From assembly GCF_029203285.1 (NCBI RefSeq), contig NZ_CP115669.1:5518001-5582000 (forward strand): a DNA stretch of 64,000 nucleotides, in the 5' to 3' direction. Shown here piece by piece: positions 51,679-59,235 of the stretch. Every line of letters starts with the position of its first letter. Position 1 is the stretch's first letter. A model generated the notes under the pieces. The model was not told the origin of the DNA and made no database searches. It saw only the letters and a list, made by a program, of their open reading frames with translations. The position numbers and the translations under genes were made by a program. The DNA is from Pseudomonas sp. PSE14 (GTDB lineage Bacteria; Pseudomonadota; Gammaproteobacteria; Pseudomonadales; Pseudomonadaceae).

Positions 51679-52445
51679 ATCAGGAAGAGGTAGCCGGCCT
51701 TGGCCATCGGAATGCGAATCAACCAGAGTGCCAGCAGGTGCAGCGGGTAATAGGCGTAGAACACCCAACGCCAGCGCGGCACCGCCGGAGTGAGGCGGGT
51801 CGCGACCATCACCAACGGCACGGCGGCGAACGCCCAGGCGTTGCCATTGAGCGGACAGAGCGCCGCAAGCGACAGCAGAACACCCGCTGCGGCCGGCAGG
51901 CCAGGGCGACGAACGTACCAGCCTACGCTCAAGCCCAGCAGCACGGCCGGCCACCAGAACTCGACGAAGGCCCCACCGAGGACGACCACCGCGGCCACGA
52001 CGCCCCAGTAAAGCGGCCGCCCCGCCGCCGCGCGCTCGCCGGCTGCGGTCGCCAGGGTAATCAGCAGCAGCGTGAAGAGGATGTTCAGCGGATACCACCC
52101 CTTCAGCAGTCCGCCCAGGGCAATGAAAGGCGGCGTCGCCAGCACCCCGAACAGGAACAGGCGCAACGCGGTTCGACGATAGGCCCCCTTCTCCCCTGCG
52201 ACCGGACGCGCCAGGTTGCAGGCCAGTACGACCACGAAAAGCGGCATGGCCACGCGCCCGGCCTCGAACAGCAATGGCAAGGTTTCGTTGAACAGGTACT
52301 TGTTCAGGTGATCGCCCGTCATCAGCAGCAGCGCCAGCCACTTCAAGGCCTCCAGCGCACCATCGGCGAGTCGCAACTGGGGCAGCCAGTGGCCTGCCCC
52401 GATGACGGCCGATGCCGTGGGAGCCGGCAGGGAATCCCTGATCAT
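51675..52445 (-). CDS. TraX/TrbP-family membrane protein
   Basis: 256-residue polytopic membrane protein of the TraX family (seven to eight helices). TraX of F acetylates pilin and TrbP of RP4 is a homologue whose gene lies at the end of the trb cluster, as here. Family features are LKWLALLLMTGDHLNKYLF, GRVAMPLFVVVLACNL and YYPLHLLALWLIR. It overlaps both the DUF2235 gene upstream and the coiled-coil gene downstream by four bases each (ATGA), which ties all three to one transcript. Confidence 0.87.
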   Translation of the reverse strand: MIRDSLPAPTASAVIGAGHWLPQLRLADGALEALKWLALLLMTGDHLNKYLFNETLPLLFEAGRVAMPLFVVVLACNLARPVAGEKGAYRRTALRLFLFGVLATPPFIALGGLLKGWYPLNILFTLLLITLATAAGERAAAGRPLYWGVVAAVVVLGGAFVEFWWPAVLLGLSVGWYVRRPGLPAAAGVLLSLAALCPLNGNAWAFAAVPLVMVATRLTPAVPRWRWVFYAYYPLHLLALWLIRIPMAKAGYLFLI

Positions 52446-54139
52446 CGACGCATGGCCTTGCTCAGGCCGGCGTCCTGCTCCAGTTTCGGCGCCAGGTTGC
52501 GCGCCAGATCGTCGATACCCTTCTCGTGAACGATCGCGGTGCTCTTGCCCACCTGGTAGGTACGGTTCGGGTCGCAGTCACGGCGGTCATGGATAACGAA
52601 CTCATTGCTCTGGCCGATCTTCTGCAGGATGTGATGGTCGTCCATGTCCACGACCAGCCCGCTGAACGCCTTGCGCCCACTCTGCGAGGCCTCTCCGATG
52701 CTCGCCGATGGATTGAGCGAGCGCGCCTTTTCCTCCATGGACTTGAAGGAGTCGGTGCGTTGCTGGGCATGGGGGTCGGGCTTGAGTTGCTTCTCGCTCT
52801 TGGATGGGACTGGCACCTGCTGGAGATTGAGGTCGCTGATATAACTTTGATCTGGACGAGAAGCTGTCAATGACTTGGCCAGTTCTTCACTTTGATGGCG
52901 AGACGCCTGTTGGTACTTTGCCAACTCCTGATCGAAGGAATCTTGTCCTCGAGCGTCGGCTCGCTCAGCACGAGTTCGTGTCCCCACATACTCGGCCATT
53001 CGATCCTTAATCTGTTCCCCAATCTTGGAGAACCAGTTTCCAATTGACTCTAAATTTCTCTGAGTGCCGCTTTTGCTAAGCGAGTTGTCGTTCTCGAAGA
53101 TGACACCCCGCCCTTTGGTCTGGTGCTCGAAGGGGCGAGCCTGGCGATCGAAGACATTAACCGTACCGCGCTCCATCGGGAACGGCATGTTGTTGACCGT
53201 CTGGAGCGAACCATCGGCACCACGAGTGAAAGCCTCGTTGCCAGCCTTCAGACGTGAATCGATCAGCGCCTCCTGGACCTTCTCGGGGCTCTTAATCAGC
53301 TCGTTGTACTGCTCGATGCGCTGCACGTCGTCCTGCTGCATCGGTTTCATTTCGATGCCGGCCGACTGCAGACGGTCATACATCACCGCCAACGGCCCGG
53401 CCGCCAATACGTCGTTGCGGTAACCGCCGCCGACCTGCGAGTGTGCACCGGCGAACTTCAGTTCCTCGATGCGCGAGTTGTCGTCATTGCGCAGGGCACT
53501 GGTGAGGCGGAAGGTATCGCGGTACTCATTCATCGCCACCAGATGGGTGGTCGAGTCGACGTTCTTGCCGATCTCCAGGTTCTTGCCCAGGTGGGTATCG
53601 GACATCGCGTTACCGTAGGAGGCCACGGTGTCGAAGATGCCCAGCTTGTTCACATGAGCCTGGCCAGGTGGAATCAGGAAGTCTCCCGTGGGTTGCCCCT
53701 GGCCATCCAGTTTCGGCACACCACGCTCGATGAACGCGTTGGCCAGCGCGCGGGATTGTGCAGCACCACGGCTGAAGCCAACGATATTCACGTCGACTTT
53801 CTGGTCTGGATACTTGTTGTGGAAGGCCACGATGGCGTCATAGGCCTGGTTGATACGCTCCTGTCCGCCGAGCCCGGTACCACCCTCCAACACGGAACGC
53901 GGAGTAATGCCGGCCTGGCTGCCAACTCCGTCGAAATAGACCTTCTCCGATTGGCCGGAGCGCTCATGGGCATCGTACTGCTGCGGCTCATGACCCGAAT
54001 TGCGTGCCAGGTTGGTGCCCTTAGCGGTATCCAGCTCATAAAGCCGGGCGACGTTGGTCTGCGTACCTTCGGGTGTATTCAGGTCCTTGTTGTTACCGGT
54101 GCCGTCGAAATACACCGTGAAGCGCAATGCACCGCTCAT
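52442..54139 (-). CDS. DUF2235 (Tle1-like) hydrolase with KfrB-like C-terminus, putative T4SS-associated effector
   Basis: 565-residue protein. The N-terminal ~260 residues form an alpha/beta hydrolase of the DUF2235 group, which includes the Tle1 phospholipase toxins: DGTGNN at residues 12-17, nucleophile elbow GFSRGAA with Ser123, Asp170 in GIFDTVAS and His233 in AGAHSQVGGGY. All three catalytic residues are present. A linker rich in charged and Gln residues (~370-490) leads to a compact C-terminal block (SGLVVDMDDHHILQKIG ... DRRD ... VGKSTAIVHEKG, residues 493-541) that resembles the KfrB domain of plasmid polyvalent proteins; this match is from memory. No signal peptide. The stop overlaps traX by four bases. 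Two exported paralogues lie just upstream. It is probably a lipase toxin delivered or carried by the conjugation system; delivery is inference. Confidence 0.82.
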   Translation of the reverse strand: MSGALRFTVYFDGTGNNKDLNTPEGTQTNVARLYELDTAKGTNLARNSGHEPQQYDAHERSGQSEKVYFDGVGSQAGITPRSVLEGGTGLGGQERINQAYDAIVAFHNKYPDQKVDVNIVGFSRGAAQSRALANAFIERGVPKLDGQGQPTGDFLIPPGQAHVNKLGIFDTVASYGNAMSDTHLGKNLEIGKNVDSTTHLVAMNEYRDTFRLTSALRNDDNSRIEELKFAGAHSQVGGGYRNDVLAAGPLAVMYDRLQSAGIEMKPMQQDDVQRIEQYNELIKSPEKVQEALIDSRLKAGNEAFTRGADGSLQTVNNMPFPMERGTVNVFDRQARPFEHQTKGRGVIFENDNSLSKSGTQRNLESIGNWFSKIGEQIKDRMAEYVGTRTRAERADARGQDSFDQELAKYQQASRHQSEELAKSLTASRPDQSYISDLNLQQVPVPSKSEKQLKPDPHAQQRTDSFKSMEEKARSLNPSASIGEASQSGRKAFSGLVVDMDDHHILQKIGQSNEFVIHDRRDCDPNRTYQVGKSTAIVHEKGIDDLARNLAPKLEQDAGLSKAMRR

Positions 54140-54212
54140 GTCATATCCCTATGAATCGACATACCGCTCAGCCAAAGATTGCGCAGTCGCGCAATCTCAT
54201 ACCGGACTCTCT

Positions 54213-54839
54213 TCAGAAGTTCGGCTTGTTCAAGGTCACGATCAGATCGTGGACGCCATCCCCAGCGGCTCCAATGAATGCTTTGTAGAACTCACGTCCT
54301 TTCAGCAGCAACGGCGAGCCACTCAATGAATCTGCCGCCCCATCTACAGCAGCGCCGCCAAAATCTTCTCCCATCCTCTCCACGCTACGCGCCCGAGCAG
54401 AGGGATCGCCATAAGGCTTCTGATACCAGCTGGAAATCTGATACTCGACACCCTCTTCCTCAAACTTCGAGTTCAAATGAGAGGCCAGAGCGATCAACGA
54501 CTCACGCATCAGGGTGGGATCAACATCCTGTGACTTCATAAGCGCCTCAACTCGCGTAGAAGCGGCCGAGATTAGATCCGCATGGGTATACCCCTGCATG
54601 GGCGGAAACACGCCATCGGGCAGCTTCATGCCAGGGGTGTAGGGTTGGTAGTGGCCTTGTTTGTCTTTCATGGAAAACTCCTGGGCGTGAAGCGGAGAAG
54701 AAGTGCCGGGCAGGAGCACGCTGGCTCCCAACATGATGGCGATCAGCGAGCTCAGGCATGGTCGCGCGCGGAAGGCCCCAACAAGTCGAAATGTCATGAC
54801 GGTGCGTGATGCCGTCGCATAGGTGGTTGGGCGGTTCAA
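54213..54839 (-). CDS. Exported protein, putative immunity protein (paralogue A)
   Basis: 208-residue protein starting at TTG 54839, preceded by GGGAGAG. It has a long basic N-terminus and a hydrophobic signal (SSLIAIMLGASVLLPGTSSPLHA) with predicted cleavage at residue 52. The mature part (YTPGMKLP, FPPMQGYTH, GDGVHDLIV) is ~60% identical to the next gene by eye. I do not recognise the family. An in-frame ATG at residue 57 (54671) has CAGGAG six bases upstream, so a second, cytoplasmic form is possible. Position upstream of a Tle1-like hydrolase and predicted periplasmic location suggest it neutralises that toxin; this is inference. Confidence 0.75.
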   Translation of the reverse strand: MNRPTTYATASRTVMTFRLVGAFRARPCLSSLIAIMLGASVLLPGTSSPLHAQEFSMKDKQGHYQPYTPGMKLPDGVFPPMQGYTHADLISAASTRVEALMKSQDVDPTLMRESLIALASHLNSKFEEEGVEYQISSWYQKPYGDPSARARSVERMGEDFGGAAVDGAADSLSGSPLLLKGREFYKAFIGAAGDGVHDLIVTLNKPNF

Positions 54840-54870
54840 TCGGTCTCTCCCGGTATCCGCAAAAACACCA

Positions 54871-55497
54871 TCAGGAGCCTGTCTTGTTCAGGCTCACGAT
54901 CAGATCGTGGACACCATCACCGGCACTGCTGATATAGCTACGCAGGAACTGATCATCCTTGTGCAACAACGGCGAGCCCTTGAGCGAGTCTGTAGCTGCA
55001 TGCACAGCCAGGGCACCGAAGCTTTCAGCCATCGCGGCAACGCTCTGGGTGCGCCCGGCAGGATCGTCATAGGGCTTCTGATACCAGGTTGCGATCTGAT
55101 ATTCCGCATTCTGCGACTCAAGGGCGCGATTCAAGTGGTCAGCCAGAGCGACCAAAGACTCGCGAGCCAGCGTCGGGTCAACATCATTAGCCTTCATCAA
55201 GGCTTCGACACGCCCACAGGCCGCGGCAATCAAATCCACGTGGGTATATCCCTGCATGGGCGGAAACACACCCTCCGGCAACTTCATGCCCGGGGTGTAC
55301 GGCTGGTGCTGGCCTTGATTGTCTTTCATGGAAAACTCCTTAGCGTGAAGCGGAGAAGAAGTGCCGGGCAGGAGCACGCAGGCTCCCAGCACGATGGCGA
55401 TCAGCGAGCTCAGGCGCAACCGTGCGCGGAAGCCTGCGAAACGGCGTAATGTCGCATCAGCGAAAGGTGCGCTGGCACCAGCGGTTGGGTGGTTCAA
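54871..55497 (-). CDS. Exported protein, putative immunity protein (paralogue B)
   Basis: 208-residue paralogue of the preceding protein, exactly the same length when both are started at the conserved TTG (55497, after GGGAGAG). The signal segment SSLIAIVLGACVLLPGTSSPLHA contains one extra Cys, but not in a lipobox. The internal ATG at residue 57 (55329) again follows AAGGAG by six bases. The mature parts are most similar in the first 40 residues and the last 20 and differ in the middle (ESQNAEYQIATWYQ versus EEEGVEYQISSWYQ). Duplicated immunity genes beside one effector are common in toxin loci. Function inferred from position only. Confidence 0.75.
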   Translation of the reverse strand: MNHPTAGASAPFADATLRRFAGFRARLRLSSLIAIVLGACVLLPGTSSPLHAKEFSMKDNQGQHQPYTPGMKLPEGVFPPMQGYTHVDLIAAACGRVEALMKANDVDPTLARESLVALADHLNRALESQNAEYQIATWYQKPYDDPAGRTQSVAAMAESFGALAVHAATDSLKGSPLLHKDDQFLRSYISSAGDGVHDLIVSLNKTGS

Positions 55498-55609
55498 TCG
55501 ATCTCTCCCTGCATCCACCTTATGGCGGGTCCCTTATTCATTTCGCTCCCCGGCAGGAGCTCATGGCATTCGTCGATGAATTCCGTGACGCCTGTGACCA
55601 CAGGCTCCA

Positions 55610-56215
55610 TCAATTGCTCCCCACCAACAGGCGCCGGGGCACATAAGTGGATGCCTGCGCCGCTGCCGGAGTGGTATCCCGCTGTGCCGGAGCCTCCTCC
55701 GCCCGCGGTTTTACCTCAGCGGTGGCCGCAGGGGCTCCAACTGGGGCGCCGGAGAATACCGAATGCTGCGTGACCTGCTGTGTGGCGAAGCGCTCATCCA
55801 GCCAATCGGCCCAGTAGACCGCACGGCGCATGACGAGCTGACGGTAGCGTGCATTGATCGCTGGCGTGCGCGAGTGGTAATTGGCCACGCGTGTCCAGAG
55901 ATCGCCACTGTCGTTGCGCACATGGCCGCGAATGCGCCAGGCGGCCAGGTCATAGGAATAGCAGCCACCCTTTTCCACATCTTCAGGGGTGATGCCATAG
56001 CGCGACAGCTCACGCAGGTAAGCCGTATTGAACTGCATGGGGCCGACATCATAGGTGCCATTGCTGTTGCGCACCCACTGCCCGGGCTTGCCGCTTTCCT
56101 GCCCGGCCACGGCCAGCACGATGTTCACCGGCAGCTCGTACTTCACCGCCGCCATGATCGAACAGGCAACCGGCTCGCTCAGCGCGGGCGGCGGAACATC
56201 AGCGACGAACGGCAT
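55610..56215 (-). CDS. trbN: Lytic transglycosylase TrbN (VirB1-like)
   Basis: 201-residue lytic transglycosylase that opens peptidoglycan for the T4SS. Glu40 in VAGQESGKPGQWVRNSNGTYDVGPMQFN is the catalytic residue, with the GPMQF motif of SLT domains. The C-terminal ~55 residues (AATAEVKPRAEEAPAQ) are a Pro/Ala-rich tail. No classical signal peptide is visible. Start ATG 56215. It follows trbM by 11 bases. Confidence 0.87.
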   Translation of the reverse strand: MPFVADVPPPALSEPVACSIMAAVKYELPVNIVLAVAGQESGKPGQWVRNSNGTYDVGPMQFNTAYLRELSRYGITPEDVEKGGCYSYDLAAWRIRGHVRNDSGDLWTRVANYHSRTPAINARYRQLVMRRAVYWADWLDERFATQQVTQHSVFSGAPVGAPAATAEVKPRAEEAPAQRDTTPAAAQASTYVPRRLLVGSN

Positions 56216-56226
56216 CGTGACGCGCC

Positions 56227-56529
56227 TCAGATGACCTTGCCGAACTTGTCGTTGATCGCCTTGGTCGCGCCGGGATCGGCCTTCGGGCAACTGTTGAGGA
56301 AGGACTGGCGCGCATCGGCCGTCTGGCTCAGTTTGATCTTGCCCCTCTTCTTCTTGACGATGTCGAAGTAGTCGGCGACTGGGCCGTCGCAGTTCTCCAC
56401 CGTACCGGCGCCCTTGAGCTTGCCCCACATGCACAGCACGGTGGCGCACGGGTCCTTGGCCTGGGCCGGCAGCGCGATGGCGAAACTGGCGGCCAGCACG
56501 GCAGCCGGGAAAATCCTTGCAATAGTCAT
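56227..56529 (-). CDS. trbM: Conjugal transfer protein TrbM
   Basis: 100-residue exported protein with signal MTIARIFPAAVLAASFAIALPAQA and the TrbM block DPCATVLCMWGKLKG...CDGPVADYF. Four cysteines suggest two disulphides in the periplasm. AAGGAG six bases upstream fixes ATG 56529. Role in transfer is accessory. Confidence 0.88.
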   Translation of the reverse strand: MTIARIFPAAVLAASFAIALPAQAKDPCATVLCMWGKLKGAGTVENCDGPVADYFDIVKKKRGKIKLSQTADARQSFLNSCPKADPGATKAINDKFGKVI

Positions 56530-56542
56530 GAGCACTCCTTGT

Positions 56543-58231
56543 TCAACTGTTTTCCTGCTTGCTGTCGCGATAGGCCGCCACTTCGGCGGCCGGATCGAAG
56601 TGGCTGCTGGCCGAACTCGTGTCCAGGTTCGAGCTCCTGCTGCTAGAGCCAGGATTGGATATCTCCGCGGCCAACTGTCCACCCAGCGTTCGATCAATGC
56701 GCGACTGGGCCATGCGTCCCATGCCGGAGACTAGGTTGGCGCCCATGTCCAGGGCAATGCGGCCGGCGCTACCCAGCGAGCGAGGGGACGCCGATCCACC
56801 ATTGGATCCGCCGTCAATCCGGCCGCCAGCCCGGTCACCGTCGCCAGAGTCGGCGACGTCCTGGACGCGGCCACCGCCCGCCAGGGGCGATGCACTCCCT
56901 GCGCCACTTCCACCACCCACATCAGCCGCTTGAGCCATGGGGCCAGCGGCGCCACTGTCAGAGTCACCCGAGCCTTTCGAGCCCTCCAAAGAGCCACCCG
57001 AATCCTGGCCACCCGAGGAGGACATCGCCGACATCACGGAGCTTGCGGCACCACCGTCCACGCCGCCTGATGCAGCGCTAGCGAGGCCCATCGCGGCCCC
57101 CAGAGGACTGGCGCCACCGTCGCCAGCACCACTGCCACCCCCGCCACCATCGCCGAATACCCCCGCCATCCGCGACGCGATATCCGTTCCTGCCGCGACA
57201 TTGGACTGGGCGCTCTTGAATGCGGAGTACATGGATTGGGCACCGCCCGCGAGGTTGGAGGCGCCACTCATGAGCGCCGTGGCCCCTCCGCTGACAGCCG
57301 TCGCCGCCATGCTGGCCGCCCCCACCAGAGCACCCGCGCCAAAACTGCCGATGCCAGCGCCGGCAGCCATTCCACCGCCACTGACAATGCCTCCCACCAG
57401 CGCTGGCACCTTGTTGACCAGCATAAGCAATGCAATGGCCACCACCAGAACCACACCCAGCTCTTCGAAGTTGAGCGTGCCCTTGGTCATCTTGTTGTAG
57501 AACTCGGTGAGAAGATCCTGACCAATGCCCACCAGAAGGATCATGGTGAGCACCTGCGCCGCGAGTCCAAGCACAGTCTTGTAGTAGTTGATGGCCATAT
57601 CGGATGTCCATCGTCCCCCCCCGAATCCGAGGAAGAAGATGCCTGCGTAGATCAGAATCCAGCCGGAAATCAGCAGCAGAAGCATGTTGACCGCGACCAG
57701 CGCCAATACCGACAGGACCAGGATACTCAGGACCACTCCGACCAGACTGTCCACCGGACTCCAAGCGGAGGTTCCCTTGATGGCCTGCTTGAAGATCACG
57801 AAGCCAATGTTGACGATGCCGGAAGGCGAAATGTCGCTGTTGTTGCTGGCTTTCTCACCGATGGTACGCAAGGACCTGATAATGCTGTCCGCATATTCGG
57901 GACCATGTATCAGCAGCCACCAGAAGAATCCTGTGAACATGATGAATCGCACGAGCTCCGCAAAGAACTCGCCGATGTCCGCCTTGCGTAGTGCCATCAA
58001 TCCAAAGGTCCAGACCATGCTGATGGTGGCCAGCGTCCAGAAGAGCCAAGTTGCATAACCCGTGATCTTGGATGCCCAGAGCGACGACTTCTGGCTAAAT
58101 CTGAGAATGACATCATCCAGTACGCCCCGCTGAGTGCCCGGGTCGAAATAGGGTAAGGCTGCCGAAGCGGACGCGCAGTAGAAGGCCAACAGCGCGGCCG
58201 TGACAATCAATGGCAAATTGGCTCTTCTCAT
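56543..58231 (-). CDS. trbL: T4SS inner-membrane channel protein TrbL (VirB6)
   Basis: 562-residue polytopic protein, VirB6 equivalent. After a signal-like N-terminus (LPLIVTAALLAFYCASASA) there are five or more helices up to residue ~340, including LVGVVLSILVLSVLALVAVNMLLLLISGWILIYAGIFFLGFGG and FEELGVVLVVAIALLMLVNKVPALVGGIVSGGG. The C-terminal ~200 residues are a Gly/Ser/Asp-rich low-complexity region typical of TrbL. ATG 58231 (MRRANLPLIV) is used; the longer frame upstream overlaps trbK. Confidence 0.92.
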   Translation of the reverse strand: MRRANLPLIVTAALLAFYCASASAALPYFDPGTQRGVLDDVILRFSQKSSLWASKITGYATWLFWTLATISMVWTFGLMALRKADIGEFFAELVRFIMFTGFFWWLLIHGPEYADSIIRSLRTIGEKASNNSDISPSGIVNIGFVIFKQAIKGTSAWSPVDSLVGVVLSILVLSVLALVAVNMLLLLISGWILIYAGIFFLGFGGGRWTSDMAINYYKTVLGLAAQVLTMILLVGIGQDLLTEFYNKMTKGTLNFEELGVVLVVAIALLMLVNKVPALVGGIVSGGGMAAGAGIGSFGAGALVGAASMAATAVSGGATALMSGASNLAGGAQSMYSAFKSAQSNVAAGTDIASRMAGVFGDGGGGGSGAGDGGASPLGAAMGLASAASGGVDGGAASSVMSAMSSSGGQDSGGSLEGSKGSGDSDSGAAGPMAQAADVGGGSGAGSASPLAGGGRVQDVADSGDGDRAGGRIDGGSNGGSASPRSLGSAGRIALDMGANLVSGMGRMAQSRIDRTLGGQLAAEISNPGSSSRSSNLDTSSASSHFDPAAEVAAYRDSKQENS

Positions 58232-58235
58232 CGCA

Positions 58236-58418
58236 CTACCAGGATTTCGTCTGCTTGGGTAACTCGTCAGGCCCGACCGAATCCTTGGAGAAGCCGCCTT
58301 GGACATTGCATTTGGACGCTTCTTCCGCATTTTTCGGATTGCTGCAATCCGCTTCGTCACGACAACCGGCAAGGACCGCGCAAACCAGAAAGGCACACAG
58401 GGTCAGTTTCTTCGACAT
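58236..58418 (-). CDS. trbK: TrbK-like entry exclusion lipoprotein
   Basis: 60-residue lipoprotein: signal MSKKLTLCAFLVCAVLAGC with lipobox LAGC at residues 16-19. TrbK of RP4 is the small lipoprotein between trbJ and trbL that blocks entry of related plasmids; size and position match. ATG 58418 follows the trbJ stop by five bases. Its last ~17 residues (VGPDELP...KSW) resemble the trbJ C-terminus. Confidence 0.85.
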   Translation of the reverse strand: MSKKLTLCAFLVCAVLAGCRDEADCSNPKNAEEASKCNVQGGFSKDSVGPDELPKQTKSW

Positions 58419-58423
58419 GGGAA

Positions 58424-59212
58424 TCACCACTTCATTGAGTTGCTGGGAAGGTCATCCGGACCAACACCCTTGGACGACGCGGCATGGGCTGCCTGCTCCT
58501 GCGCCTGGGCGTTGGTCCTGGCCGAGCTTTCGGCAGCTAGCACTTGCTGCTGAGCAAGCAACAGGCCTCGAATCTGCAGGAGCTGGTTGGATTGGTGACT
58601 GGCCAGTTGGTTCGCATACTGGATGGCCTTGACCTGGCCGTCCGCGGTCGTAGCGGCAGTCTGAAGCTGCTCAAGGCGCCTGGCGTCGGACTTGAGGCTG
58701 GCCTGTTGCTGTTCGATCCCCTTGTATAGCGAATCGTTGGCCAACTTCTGGGCTTCGTTCGCCGACTCCTGCGACTCCTGCATGCCCTTCCAGTCAGCAC
58801 TTGTGCAACCACCGCCCGTGAAGCACTTCGAACTCTTGTAGTAGGAGACGTCCTTATACTTATCCAGAAATGAGTCCAGACTCCCCGCCTGGTTCGTGTA
58901 GTAGTTCAACATGTCCTGCGCGGCCATCAGCTTGTTGATGGTCGCATTGGCCTGGTCCCAGATATAGGCCGCCGGCGCAGCGGTGTTCTGGATCATGTTT
59001 TCGTACTGGTCCAGTTGGGTCTGGTACTGCTGTACCTGCTTGGCATATTCCTCGACCTGCTTGAGCGTCTGAGCCACGCTCTCGACGGCCGTCATCACGT
59101 TGTTGGTGAGGTTGGCCCCATCGATCACGGGAATGCCGGCGTGTACCTGCAGGGTGAATCCGAGACCGGCCAACAGCGCAATGGCGGGTTTCAACAAGGG
59201 CGTGGGCTTCAT
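58424..59212 (-). CDS. trbJ: T4SS pilus-tip protein TrbJ (VirB5)
   Basis: 262-residue exported protein with signal MKPTPLLKPAIALLAGLGFTLQVHA and long helices (YAKQVQQYQTQLDQYENMIQ; QASLKSDARRLEQLQTAATTADGQ), matching TrbJ/VirB5 minor pilins. A Cys pair (KCFTGGGC) lies mid-protein. It ends VGPDDLPSNSMKW. Confidence 0.92.
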   Translation of the reverse strand: MKPTPLLKPAIALLAGLGFTLQVHAGIPVIDGANLTNNVMTAVESVAQTLKQVEEYAKQVQQYQTQLDQYENMIQNTAAPAAYIWDQANATINKLMAAQDMLNYYTNQAGSLDSFLDKYKDVSYYKSSKCFTGGGCTSADWKGMQESQESANEAQKLANDSLYKGIEQQQASLKSDARRLEQLQTAATTADGQVKAIQYANQLASHQSNQLLQIRGLLLAQQQVLAAESSARTNAQAQEQAAHAASSKGVGPDDLPSNSMKW

Positions 59213-59235
59213 GTTGCTCTCCTTGGCGGGATGTC

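Noticed and set aside
52442..52667. C-terminal XVIPCD signal as in Xanthomonas-type T4SS effectors
   Set aside because: The tail does not show the repeated motifs I associate with XVIPCD; the DDHHILQ, DRRD and VGKSTAIV pattern is closer to KfrB.
52442..54139. Reading the DUF2235 protein as a type VI secretion effector
   Set aside because: No vgrG, hcp, PAAR or adaptor gene lies nearby; the gene is coupled to traX inside a conjugation operon.
54213..54671. Taking only the internal ATG as the start of paralogue A, giving a cytoplasmic protein
   Set aside because: The upstream extension is conserved in both paralogues, encodes a credible signal sequence and gives equal total lengths; kept instead as a possible second start.
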